Shown piece after piece: positions 49,095 through 57,054 of a DNA stretch of 64,000 nt. The notes under the pieces were generated by a model. It saw only the letters and a list, made by a program, of their open reading frames with translations, was not told the DNA's origin and did not search any database. Numbering within the stretch: position 1 is the first letter of the stretch; the number at the start of each line of letters is the position of its first letter. Location of the stretch: NCBI GenBank assembly GCA_028714075.1, contig JAQTMZ010000004.1, positions 62,001-126,000 on the forward strand, written 5' to 3'. Source of the stretch: Gallionella sp. (lineage in GTDB: Bacteria; Pseudomonadota; Gammaproteobacteria; Burkholderiales; Gallionellaceae). A program made the translations under genes and the position numbers.

Positions 49095-50372
49095 ATGAAA
49101 CTAATCGATGCGGCAATCCATGATGAATCGGTCATTAAAAAGCGATCCATCCGCCTTTTTTGTTGCAGCCGAAGGGATGGAGCTGCAAGTTTTCGTGAGA
49201 CAGGGCCGATAAGAAAACAATTGCCGCTGTGGTTCGGAATGGTTTTCCTCCTTTTTGTTTCCGGCCTGGCGTGCGCACAATCAATCTGGGATTTTCAGGA
49301 ACCCGTCACCCCGGTTGCCCGTGATTCGATAACGGCGAGCGTGGATTTCATGCGCATCATCATGGGCATCTACGCCGCCGTTTTTGCCATCTTCGCCTAT
49401 TCAATTTTCAAGCACCGCAAAAGCTCGGGCGCCCGACCGGGAGCCTTCACCGGCCCCGGCACCAAGTGGCAATGGGCCTTGGCAATTTCTCCTTTTTTGT
49501 TGCTGATTTACATCGACTACATCTGGATGGGCATTCCCGCTTTCCATGCCATCGCCCAAATGGAAGACACCAGAACCGCTGCCGAAATGGTAGTCAAGGT
49601 AACCGCCAGCCAGTGGAAATGGCAGTACGAATACCCGGAAGAAAATATCAAATTTGTCAGCACCATTGCGACCACGCAAGACCAGATTCATAACAGGGCG
49701 GCCAAGGGTGAGCATTATCTGCAGGAAGTGGACAACCCGCTTATCCTGCCCACCAACAAGAAGATACGCATTCTCCTGACTTCCACCGATGTGATCCACT
49801 CCTGGTGGGTGCCTTCTTTCGGTGTCAAGCGCGATGCCGTTCCCGGCTATCTGCGCGAGATGTGGGTGAATATCGAAAAGCCCGGAATTTATCGCGGCCA
49901 GTGCGCGCAATTATGCGGCAGCGGGCATGCCTTCATGCCGATCGTGGTAGAGGCGATGGCGGAGCCGCAGTTCAAGGAATGGCTTGCGCAGAAGAAGGCG
50001 CAAGGCGCGGCGGCAGAGTCTGCTGCCGGCAAGGCTTGGAGCAGGGAAGAGTTGATGGCGAAAGGAGATGAAATCTACAACCGGATTTGCATCGCCTGCC
50101 ATCAGGCCGGCGGTGCGGGTCTTCCGGGGGCATTTCCCGCGTTGGCGGGAAGCAAGATCGTCAACGGCCCGTTCCTCGACAAGGATGGGCGTCTGATCAA
50201 GGACGGCCATCTGGATCGGGTCATGAACGGCAAGGCGGGCACCGCGATGCAGGCTTTCAAGAACACTTTTTCCGATGTCGAAATTGCCGCGATCGTGACC
50301 TATGAACGCAACTCGTTCGGCAATCACATGGGCGACATGGTACAGCCTGCGCAAGTCAAGGCGTTGCGTTAA
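49095..50372 (+). CDS. ctaC: Cytochrome c oxidase subunit II with fused cytochrome c
   Basis: Takes electrons through its CuA centre and passes them to subunit I. It has 425 residues. A hydrophobic signal (LPLWFGMVFLLFVSGLACAQ) is followed by two membrane helices. The CuA domain has the first His in DVIHSWWVPSFGVKRDAVPG and the remaining ligands in GQCAQLCGSGHAFM. A C-terminal c-type cytochrome domain has ICIACHQ and a distal Met (GTAMQAF), so this is a caa3-type subunit II. The ATG at 49095 leaves about 40 residues before the signal; an internal TTG or the ATG at 49239 may be the real start. It is the first gene of the oxidase cluster. Confidence 0.94.
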   Translation: MKLIDAAIHDESVIKKRSIRLFCCSRRDGAASFRETGPIRKQLPLWFGMVFLLFVSGLACAQSIWDFQEPVTPVARDSITASVDFMRIIMGIYAAVFAIFAYSIFKHRKSSGARPGAFTGPGTKWQWALAISPFLLLIYIDYIWMGIPAFHAIAQMEDTRTAAEMVVKVTASQWKWQYEYPEENIKFVSTIATTQDQIHNRAAKGEHYLQEVDNPLILPTNKKIRILLTSTDVIHSWWVPSFGVKRDAVPGYLREMWVNIEKPGIYRGQCAQLCGSGHAFMPIVVEAMAEPQFKEWLAQKKAQGAAAESAAGKAWSREELMAKGDEIYNRICIACHQAGGAGLPGAFPALAGSKIVNGPFLDKDGRLIKDGHLDRVMNGKAGTAMQAFKNTFSDVEIAAIVTYERNSFGNHMGDMVQPAQVKALR

Positions 50373-50380
50373 CGTGAAAT

Positions 50381-50497
50381 TCGCGCAGCGATTCGTTTGC
50401 TCCCTCGCCCGCTTGCGGGATAACCAGCGACTTGGCTGCGGTCGCTTGCAGCCTAGTCGAATGGCTAGTTGTTTCATCCAGAGGGTTGGGGAGAGGG
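50381..50497. repeat. Repeat-derived ctaC-ctaD spacer containing the ctaD ribosome-binding site
   Basis: It begins with TCGCGCAGCGATTCGTTTG (identical to 5052-5070 in glnE), continues with a partial palindrome CCCGCTTGCGGG (50408-50419), and ends with GGTTGGGGAGAGGG (50484-50497), the reverse complement of 18117-18130 in pheT. AGAGGG is 7 nt from the ctaD ATG, the best Shine-Dalgarno available. Confidence 0.75.
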
Positions 50498-50504
50498 ATA
50501 ACAT

Positions 50505-52088
50505 ATGACCGAAGCCATCACAACGCACGACCATCCGCCCGCCGGCATCATGCGCTGGCTGACCGCGACCAACCACAAGGATCTCGGCATCCTGTACATG
50601 AGTTTCGGCGGCCTCATGTTTTTCATCGGCGGCGCCTTCATCATGGCGGTGCGCGCCGAACTGCTGCTGCCCGGCCTGCAACTGCTTTCGCCGGGCATGT
50701 ACAACCAGCTGTTCACCCTGCATGCGCTGATCATGGTGTTCGGCGCGATCATGCCGTTCGCCACCGGCCTCAACAATTACCTCATCCCGCTGATGATAGG
50801 CGCGCCCGACATGGCGCTGCCACGGGTCAACAACTGGGGGTTCTGGATCCTGCCGTTTGCCGCGGTCTTGCTGCTGATCCCGTTTTTCCTGCAATTCTTC
50901 GGTATCGGCAGCGGCGCCTCGGCGGCGGGCTGGGTGATGCACAACACCTCGCTGGATCTGCAAAGCGGGATCGGGATGGATTTTGCGATCTTCACGATCC
51001 ACTTGCTGGGGCTCTCCTCGCTGACCGGCGCGATCAACGTGGTGGTGACGGTGCTCAACATGCGCGCGCCGGGCATGACGCTGATGAAGATGCCGCTGTT
51101 CGTGTGGGCATGGCTGATCACCGCCTTCATGCTGATCCTGGTCATCCCGGTATTCAGCGCGGCGGCCACCATGCTGCTGACCGACCGGCATTTCGGCACC
51201 CATTTCTTCGATGCCGCCAACGGCGGCGACCCGATCCTGTTGCAGCACCTGATCTGGTTCTTCGGCCACCCGGAGGTGTATATCGTGCTGTTGCCGGCGT
51301 GGGGATTGATCCCGCATATCCTGGCGACTTTTTCGCGCAAGCCGGTCTATGGCTACCGGGCGCAGGTGTATGCGCTGTGGGCGATCTGCTTCCTCAGCTT
51401 TCTGGTGTGGTCGCACCACATGCTGACTTCCGGCCTGCCGCTTGCCGCCGAGGTGTACTTCATGTATGCCACGATGGCGATTTCCATCCCCACGTCGGTG
51501 CTGGTGTTTTGCTGGCTGGGCGCTATCTGGCGCGGTGCAATGACGTTCGAGACGCCGATGCTGTTCGCGCTGGGCTTCGTCGCCCATTTCGGCATGGGGG
51601 CGCTGACCGGCATGATCCTGCCGGATGTCGCGGTCAATGCGCAGTACCACAACAGCTATGTGATCGTGTCGCATTTTCACTACACCTTCTTCGGCGGCGG
51701 CATCTTCGGCATGATGGCCGCGCTGTACTACTGGCTGCCCAAGTTCACCGGCCGCATGTTCGACGAAAAACTCGGCCGGCTGCATTTCTGGCTGACGGTG
51801 ATTTTTTTCAACATGACCTTCATCCCGCAATGGTTTGCCGGGCTGGACGGCATGCCGCGCCACATCGCGGATTACGCGCTCAGATTCTCCGCGATGAACT
51901 TCATCTCCTCGTTGGGTGCTTTCCTGTTAGGGCTCTCGCAACTGCTACTGGTTTACATCGTGGTCAAGTGCGTGCGCAACGGCCCCAAGGCTACCGGGCA
52001 GGTATGGGAGGGCGCGCAGGGGCTGGAGTTCACCCTGCCATCGCCGCCGCCGTACCACACTTTTGAAACGCCGCCGCTGGTCAAATGA
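50505..52088 (+). CDS. ctaD: Cytochrome c oxidase subunit I
   Basis: The catalytic haem-copper subunit that reduces O2 and pumps protons. It has 527 residues and twelve membrane helices. Haem and copper ligands are visible: TLHALIMVFGAIMPF, FFGHPEVYIVLLPAWG with the His-Tyr pair, SHHMLTSG, and SHFHYTFFGGGIFG. It belongs to the large aa3-type group. The upstream ribosome-binding site seems to come from a palindromic repeat. It overlaps the following small gene by 4 nt. Confidence 0.98.
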   Translation: MTEAITTHDHPPAGIMRWLTATNHKDLGILYMSFGGLMFFIGGAFIMAVRAELLLPGLQLLSPGMYNQLFTLHALIMVFGAIMPFATGLNNYLIPLMIGAPDMALPRVNNWGFWILPFAAVLLLIPFFLQFFGIGSGASAAGWVMHNTSLDLQSGIGMDFAIFTIHLLGLSSLTGAINVVVTVLNMRAPGMTLMKMPLFVWAWLITAFMLILVIPVFSAAATMLLTDRHFGTHFFDAANGGDPILLQHLIWFFGHPEVYIVLLPAWGLIPHILATFSRKPVYGYRAQVYALWAICFLSFLVWSHHMLTSGLPLAAEVYFMYATMAISIPTSVLVFCWLGAIWRGAMTFETPMLFALGFVAHFGMGALTGMILPDVAVNAQYHNSYVIVSHFHYTFFGGGIFGMMAALYYWLPKFTGRMFDEKLGRLHFWLTVIFFNMTFIPQWFAGLDGMPRHIADYALRFSAMNFISSLGAFLLGLSQLLLVYIVVKCVRNGPKATGQVWEGAQGLEFTLPSPPPYHTFETPPLVK

Positions 52089-52231
52089 TGAACGAGCCTG
52101 AAGTGACGAATGAACATGAGAAGCGCGAGCGGCGCATGGTGCAATGGGTAGTAGCGCTGGTGCTGTTCGTGGCGGTTATCTATGCCGTTACTTTTATCAA
52201 GCTGCCGGTATGGTTGCCGGCATTGAAGTGA
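52085..52231 (+). CDS. Cytochrome oxidase small assembly protein
   Basis: A 48-residue single-helix protein: charged N-terminus MMNEPEVTNEHEKRERRMVQ, then a membrane segment WVVALVLFVAVIYAVTFIKL. It lies in the ATGA overlap with ctaD and 12 nt before ctaG. Short one-helix proteins at this place are known from betaproteobacterial oxidase operons and are thought to help assembly. The second ATG (52088) could also be the start. Confidence 0.8.
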   Translation: MMNEPEVTNEHEKRERRMVQWVVALVLFVAVIYAVTFIKLPVWLPALK

Positions 52232-52243
52232 AAGGCGGCTGCG

Positions 52244-52774
52244 ATGGATGATGCGCTCAAGCATGCAAACCGGCGGTTGACCATCAAGCTGCTGCTCATG
52301 ATAGTGGCCGCGACCGGATTCGCGTTTGCGCTGGTGCCGTTCTACGACCTGTTGTGCAAGGTGACGGGCCTGAACGGCAAGACCGGCGAGTCGGTGCAAA
52401 TTGCGCAGGCGTCGAAAGTGGATACCGCACGCTGGGTGACGGTGGAATTTACCAGCACCGTGATGCCGGGCATAAGCTGGGAATTCCGCCCTGCACAAAC
52501 CAGGATACGCGTGCATCCCGGCGAAGTCACCAAAATCAGCTACCTGGCCAAAAACCCGACCAACCGGGCGATGGCCGGGCAGGCGGTGCCGAGCGTGAGC
52601 CCAGGGTGGGCGGCGCAGCATTTCAGCAAGATCAGTTGCTTCTGTTTTCAGCGGCAGATACTGAAGCCGGGAGAGGTAAGGGAGATGCCGCTGGTTTTTT
52701 TCGTCAGCCCGGAGCTGCCTGCCGGGGTGCAGGAAATCAGCCTTTCCTACTCCCTGTTTCCCGTTTCCGGATAA
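52244..52774 (+). CDS. ctaG: Cytochrome c oxidase assembly protein CtaG (Cox11)
   Basis: An inner-membrane copper chaperone that delivers copper to CuB of subunit I. It has 176 residues: one N-terminal helix (IKLLLMIVAATGFAFALVPF), then a periplasmic Ig-like domain with the copper-binding KISCFCFQRQIL motif and VFFVSPELP. It is placed between ctaD and ctaE as in other proteobacteria. Confidence 0.96.
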   Translation: MDDALKHANRRLTIKLLLMIVAATGFAFALVPFYDLLCKVTGLNGKTGESVQIAQASKVDTARWVTVEFTSTVMPGISWEFRPAQTRIRVHPGEVTKISYLAKNPTNRAMAGQAVPSVSPGWAAQHFSKISCFCFQRQILKPGEVREMPLVFFVSPELPAGVQEISLSYSLFPVSG

Positions 52775-52784
52775 GGAGAACAGC

Positions 52785-53639
52785 ATGAACGAAACGCGAT
52801 GCGATAACCATTACCATGTGCCGCTCCCCAGCCATTATCCGGTGACGATCAACCTGGGTCTTTTTATTTCGCTGCTGGGGTTCGCGCTGAGGATCAATAC
52901 CATTGCCTCCGGCATTGTTCTTATGCTGGCAGGAATTGCCATGATTCTCTATGGCACATCCGGCTGGATCGGGAAAATCATCTGCGAAGACGAAAGCGGA
53001 AATTACCACCCGTGGGAGGATCGCTCCTTCCGCATCGGCATGGCCTATTTCATCCTTTCCGAACTCGCCTTTTTCGGCGCCTTTCTACTGGCGCTGATGT
53101 ACGTGCGTGTTTTTGCCCTGTCGGAACTGGCGTCCATGGATGCGCATTTCACCCTATGGCCGGATTTCAAGGGTATATGGCCGTCGGGCGGCCCGAAGTC
53201 GCAGGCATTCACCCCGCTGGGGGCATGGGGACTTCCCGCAGTCAACTCGATCCTTATCCTGGCATCGGCCATATCGCTGATCTGGGCACGCAAGGGGCTC
53301 CTGGCCGCCAATCGCGGCCAGATGGTCGCGGGCCTGGCAATTGCGATTGTCCTGGGCGTGGCGTTCCTGTTTCAGCAGGCGATGGAATACCGTCATGCCG
53401 CCGAGCTCGGCGTTACTCTCGCCAGCGGCATTTACGGCACCAATCTTTATATGCTGACCGGCGTGCATGGCGTGCACATGCTGGCGGGAATCATCATGTT
53501 GGCGGTGCTGCTGCTGCGCGCTTTTCACGGACATTTCAACGCCGAAAACCGTGTGGGGCTGGATATGGTCACGTGGTATTGGAATTTCGCGGTGGTGATC
53601 CCCGGACTATTGGTATTCATTTATTTTTACTGGTTGTAA
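52785..53639 (+). CDS. ctaE: Cytochrome c oxidase subunit III
   Basis: A seven-helix accessory subunit that stabilises the oxidase and proton uptake. It has 284 residues. FRIGMAYFILSELAFFGAF carries the conserved Glu, and MLTGVHGVHMLAGI and VTWYWNFAVVIPGLLVFIYF are the C-terminal hallmarks. GGAGA precedes the ATG. It is the last gene of the oxidase cluster. Confidence 0.96.
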   Translation: MNETRCDNHYHVPLPSHYPVTINLGLFISLLGFALRINTIASGIVLMLAGIAMILYGTSGWIGKIICEDESGNYHPWEDRSFRIGMAYFILSELAFFGAFLLALMYVRVFALSELASMDAHFTLWPDFKGIWPSGGPKSQAFTPLGAWGLPAVNSILILASAISLIWARKGLLAANRGQMVAGLAIAIVLGVAFLFQQAMEYRHAAELGVTLASGIYGTNLYMLTGVHGVHMLAGIIMLAVLLLRAFHGHFNAENRVGLDMVTWYWNFAVVIPGLLVFIYFYWL

Positions 53640-53653
53640 TTTCCTCGGGCTAT

Positions 53654-53675
53654 GCCAAGCCCTTACCTGCTTGGC
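53654..53675 (+). terminator. Hairpin after ctaE
   Basis: GCCAAGC, CCTTACCT, GCTTGGC: 7 bp, followed by GCATATTTACTTG without a real U-tract. An overlapping GGGCT/AGCCC alternative exists. Confidence 0.35.
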
Positions 53676-53737
53676 GCATATTTACTTGAATTTGTGCAAA
53701 AGTCTTTCCGCTATTCAAATATAATGCGAACTCAAGA

Positions 53738-53844
53738 GGCGAAAAAAACCGCAGCGCGAAAAATACCCAATCGGTTGACTTGATGCGATCCGTTTATGGA
53801 TTGCCAATCAACTGATGCCGGTTCAATTCCTGCACTCGCCTCCA
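53738..53844 (+). pseudogene. tRNA-like remnant before tRNA-Leu
   Basis: It begins GGCGA and ends with a T-arm-like GCCGGTTCAATTCCTGC, then ACTCGCC-T-CCA, so five acceptor pairs and an encoded CCA survive. The end resembles the 3' end of the tRNA-Cys at 48943 (shared CGCCTCCAG). The 107-nt middle has GATCC/GGATT and GTTGA/TCAAC pairs but no proper D-arm or anticodon arm. A TATAAT-like -10 followed by GCGAACTC (about 53719-53732) matches the tRNA-Gly promoter, so it is probably transcribed with tRNA-Leu. Confidence 0.5.
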
Positions 53845-53851
53845 GATGCCT

Positions 53852-53943
53852 GCCCGGGTGGTGAAATTGGTAGACACAACGGACTTAAAATCCGTCGCAA
53901 CCGTAAAAAGTGCGTGCCGGTTCGACCCCGGCTCCGGGCACCA
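53852..53943 (+). tRNA. tRNA-Leu (TAA)
   Basis: A 92-nt class II tRNA: acceptor GCCCGGG/CTCCGGGC, D-arm GGTGAAATTGGTAGACAC, anticodon arm CGGACTTAAAATCCG giving TAA, a long variable arm, T-arm GCCGGTTCGACCCCGGC, and encoded CCA. In E. coli the order is tRNA-Gly(GCC), tRNA-Cys, tRNA-Leu(UAA). Here the third member is 5 kb away, beyond the oxidase genes. Confidence 0.95.
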
Positions 53944-54048
53944 ACACCAGTAAATACGACACTTTCAGCCGTTTTTTACTTTCAGTAGCGTTTCAATTGG
54001 AAAGATTGCTGGTATATTTGCGACCAACAATAGGCAGGGGCTGGCTAT

Positions 54049-54894
54049 ATGTCGGAAGTCAAGAGTTTGGAATATTGGGTAGGGCTGCTCTCCCACGCGG
54101 ATTTGCCGGTGCTGAAGCAGACGGCGCGCGAATTGGCCGAACTGCGCGAAGACGACAGAAGGTTGACCGCCAATTCCGTTGCAGAGGTTATCGCGCGCGA
54201 TCCCATCATGACCGTCAAGCTGTTGCGCTACCTGCAGAAGCACAAGCACAAGATCCAAACAACCGAAATCGTCCAGGTGGAGCAGGCGTTGCTGATGCTC
54301 GGCCTTGGGACATTTTTCAACAAAATTGCACCCGAGCCCTTGGCCGAGGACATGCTGCGCTCGCATCTAATAGCGCTCCCACGCATGTTGCGCGTTGTGC
54401 ACCGTTCGCATCGCGCTTCCGAATACGCCAAAGACTGGGCGGTGCGGCTACGCGACCTGCATTATGAAGAAGTGCGCATCGCCGCCTTGTTGCACGATAT
54501 CGCCGAGATTTTGATGTGGTGTTTTGCGCCGGATTCGATGTCGGAAATCCGCGAGATGCGGCACAAGGACAGGACGTTGCGCAGTCAAAGTGCCCAGGAA
54601 CTGGTCTTGGGTTTTAATCTTATCGAGTTGCAGAAGGAATTGGTCGTCCGCTGGAGCTTGCCGCAACTGTTGTTCACCCTGATGAATGATTACGGCTCCG
54701 ATAATCCGCGCGTACGCAACGTGGTGCTGGCCGCCAACCTGGCGCGGCATTCCGCCCGGGGTTGGGATGATGCCGCGCTTCCGGATGACTACAAGGATAT
54801 CGGCGGGTTGTTGCGCATGTCGGCTGAAGACGTCATGGAAATGATTTATGTGGATGCCGGCCTAGTGTGCGACATCAACCAGCCGCACCGGTAG
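54049..54894 (+). CDS. HDOD-domain protein
   Basis: A 281-residue cytoplasmic protein. HDOD features: SVAEVIARDPIMTVKLLRYL, VEQALLMLGLGTFF and an HD-like IAALLHDIAEILMWCFAP. It is a second, diverged HDOD protein in the window (the other is at 28.5 kb) and belongs to a subgroup with a long N-terminal LSHADLPVLKQTARELAEL segment. It stands alone between tRNA-Leu and a mobile-looking repeat, and its target is not known. Confidence 0.85.
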   Translation: MSEVKSLEYWVGLLSHADLPVLKQTARELAELREDDRRLTANSVAEVIARDPIMTVKLLRYLQKHKHKIQTTEIVQVEQALLMLGLGTFFNKIAPEPLAEDMLRSHLIALPRMLRVVHRSHRASEYAKDWAVRLRDLHYEEVRIAALLHDIAEILMWCFAPDSMSEIREMRHKDRTLRSQSAQELVLGFNLIELQKELVVRWSLPQLLFTLMNDYGSDNPRVRNVVLAANLARHSARGWDDAALPDDYKDIGGLLRMSAEDVMEMIYVDAGLVCDINQPHR

Positions 54895-54913
54895 ATCGTT
54901 TTTTGAATCAAGG

Positions 54914-55089
54914 GAGCCTCTAAAAATTCAGAGTTCGCCCAAATGCAAGGCGCGGGAAAAGGGGTAAGCAGGCAAGCCGCAAAGCGGATGCTCGCAAAAA
55001 TTTAGCAGCGCCGCATATGTTTTATATGTAAGCAAGAAATTTTTTACGCAACGCAGCAGTTGGGATGAAATCTGGATTTTTAGAGGCTC
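54914..55089. mobile_element. 176-bp MITE-like element with 19-bp terminal inverted repeats
   Basis: GAGCCTCTAAAAATTCAGA (54914-54932) and TCTGGATTTTTAGAGGCTC (55071-55089) are complementary at 18 of 19 positions. The interior is AT-rich (TTTTATATGTAAGCAAGAAA) and has no ORF. No obvious target-site duplication. It ends 2 nt before the ugd stop codon and could act as its terminator. Confidence 0.65.
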
Positions 55090-55091
55090 TC

Positions 55092-56417
55092 TCAGCTTTC
55101 CCGCCCGATCCCGTGATACTCGATGCCTTGCGCAGCAATGCTGGCCGGCTCGAACAGATTCCTCCCATCGAAAATCACCGGCTGTTTCAAAAGTGACTTG
55201 ATGACATTGAAGTCCGGGCTCTTGAAGGCTTTCCACTCCGTGACGATGACCAGCGCATCGGCTTCCTGTAGCGCATCCTTAGGGTTGTCGGCATAGCTCA
55301 GGTCGGCGCGCTTGCCGTAAATGTGCTGGGTTTCTTTCATCGCCGCCGGGTCATAGGCGGTGACGGTCGCACCGCGCGCCCATAACCCTTCCATCACCAC
55401 GCGGCTGGTCGCTTCGCGCATGTCATCGGTACCCGGCTTGAATGCCAGCCCCCACAGGGCGAAGTGTTTACCCTTCAGGTTTTCGCCGAAGCGTTGGGTG
55501 ATTTTTTGCAGCAGCACGGATTTCTGAGCGTCGTTCACTTCTTCCACCGCTTGCAGCACCTTCAATGGCAGACCGTATTCCTCGCCGGTGCGTTGCAACG
55601 CGCGGATGTCCTTGGGGAAGCACGAGCCGCCATAGCCGCAGCCCGCATACAAGAAGTGGTAGCCGATGCGCTGGTCGGAGCCGATACCCTTGCGCACATG
55701 CTCGATGTCGGCGCCGACCTTTTCCGCCAAGTTAGCCAGTTCGTTCATGAACGAGATGCGCGTCGCGAGCATCGCATTGGCGGCATATTTGGTCAGCTCG
55801 GCGGAGCGGATGTCCATTACCATCAGGCGGTCGTGATTGCGCTGAAACGGCGCGTACATGTCGCGCATCACCTTGATCGCCTGCTCATCCTCGGCGCCGA
55901 TGACGATGCGATCCGGGCGGTTGAAGTCGTCGATGGCCGCACCCTCCTTGAGGAATTCCGGGTTGGATACCACGCTGAAACCGGTCTTGATCCCGCGTTT
56001 GGTCAACTCTTCCTGCACCGCCTGCCTGACCTTGTCGGCGGTGCCGACCGGCACGGTAGATTTGTCGACGATCACCTTGTATTCGGTCATGGCGCGGCCA
56101 ATGGCACGGGCGGCGGCGATGACGTATTGCAGGTCGGCCGAGCCATCCTCGCCGGAAGGTGTGCCCACCGCAATCATCTGCACCAGCCCGTGCGCCACGC
56201 TTTCGGCCACATCGGTGGTGAAGCGCAGGCGACCAGCAGCGACATTGCTCTTGATGACGTCTTCCAGGCCGGGTTCGTAGATCGGCACGCCGCCGTTGTT
56301 GAGAATATCGATCTTCTTCGGATCGACATCCAGGCAAATGACATCATTGCCCAGTTCGGCGAGACATGCGCCGGACACCAATCCGACATAGCCGGAACCG
56401 ATTACCGTGATTTTCAT
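55092..56417 (-). CDS. ugd: UDP-glucose 6-dehydrogenase
   Basis: Oxidises UDP-glucose twice to UDP-glucuronate for polysaccharide or lipid A-related sugars. It has 441 residues. The NAD site [20 protein letters not shown] is at the start, with [27 protein letters not shown] and the catalytic Cys in [15 protein letters not shown] (about residue 260). The C-terminal domain has [17 protein letters not shown]. It is not in a visible polysaccharide cluster. On its 3' side is the MITE-like element. Confidence 0.97.
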   Translation of the reverse strand: MKITVIGSGYVGLVSGACLAELGNDVICLDVDPKKIDILNNGGVPIYEPGLEDVIKSNVAAGRLRFTTDVAESVAHGLVQMIAVGTPSGEDGSADLQYVIAAARAIGRAMTEYKVIVDKSTVPVGTADKVRQAVQEELTKRGIKTGFSVVSNPEFLKEGAAIDDFNRPDRIVIGAEDEQAIKVMRDMYAPFQRNHDRLMVMDIRSAELTKYAANAMLATRISFMNELANLAEKVGADIEHVRKGIGSDQRIGYHFLYAGCGYGGSCFPKDIRALQRTGEEYGLPLKVLQAVEEVNDAQKSVLLQKITQRFGENLKGKHFALWGLAFKPGTDDMREATSRVVMEGLWARGATVTAYDPAAMKETQHIYGKRADLSYADNPKDALQEADALVIVTEWKAFKSPDFNVIKSLLKQPVIFDGRNLFEPASIAAQGIEYHGIGRES

Positions 56418-56481
56418 AACGCTAGGCTTTCAAAAAACGAGGCGCGCATTATGCCGCAGAATGACCCGCCACGTCAGCCGC

Positions 56482-56871
56482 CTACGCGTTGGCCAGCGCC
56501 CGTTCGATTTTCGTGTCGGCCTCGCGTGCCAGATTGGCAAGCCCGGCATCGCCGAGCATTTGCATCATTGCGGTCGGCTTGATGAATTCCAGCGAAATCC
56601 GCCCCGGTGCAATCTCGCGGATTACCGCATTGCACGGCAGCAGGCTCGCCACATCGCTGTTCGCGGTGTAGGCCTCATATGCCAGAGTCGGGTTGCATGC
56701 ACCAAGGATCACCGTTGGGATGGTGTCCTTACCGATCTTTTCCTTGATCTTGCTGTGCATGTCGATACGGGTGAGCACGCCGAAGCCCTCGGCACCCAGC
56801 GCCTTGGTCGCGCGTTCGATGGCGTGGTCAAAGGTGTCGCTGATTTCACGCTTGAAATTGATGGCGGTCAT
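56482..56871 (-). CDS. DUF302 family protein
   Basis: A 129-residue cytoplasmic protein with the DUF302 pattern: FDHAIERATKALGAEGFGVL near the start, then KIGKDTIPTVILGACNPTLA and VASLLPCNAVIREIAPGRIS. Two conserved cysteines (GAC, LPC) are present. It is divergent in neither direction from a known partner; it lies downstream of miaA and upstream of ugd on the same strand. Function unknown, with some relatives linked to redox or sulfur genes. Confidence 0.85.
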   Translation of the reverse strand: MTAINFKREISDTFDHAIERATKALGAEGFGVLTRIDMHSKIKEKIGKDTIPTVILGACNPTLAYEAYTANSDVASLLPCNAVIREIAPGRISLEFIKPTAMMQMLGDAGLANLAREADTKIERALANA

Positions 56872-57054
56872 GAATGGTCTCCTTGTGGTGGTTGAAATGG
56901 TCGGCTAGCAATATTTTATGGGTTCTGTGGCTATCAAGACAGCGGTGATTTTATAACCTTGAACATCGGTGCTACCTCACGGGCATTGGAATATTAGAGA
57001 ATGCTAACACAGTGGCTCACCGAATAATAGCGGCGTTCCTGATCTGGCAGGCGG

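Noticed and set aside
49911..51863. 650-residue reverse ORF opposite ctaC/ctaD
   Set aside because: Shadow with a His/Arg/Gln-rich composition; both oxidase genes are unmistakable.
50432..52066. 544-residue forward ORF in another frame over ctaD
   Set aside because: Alternate-frame shadow of ctaD.
53910..54467. 185-residue ORF overlapping tRNA-Leu and the HDOD gene
   Set aside because: Runs through the tRNA and is a shadow of the HDOD reading frame.
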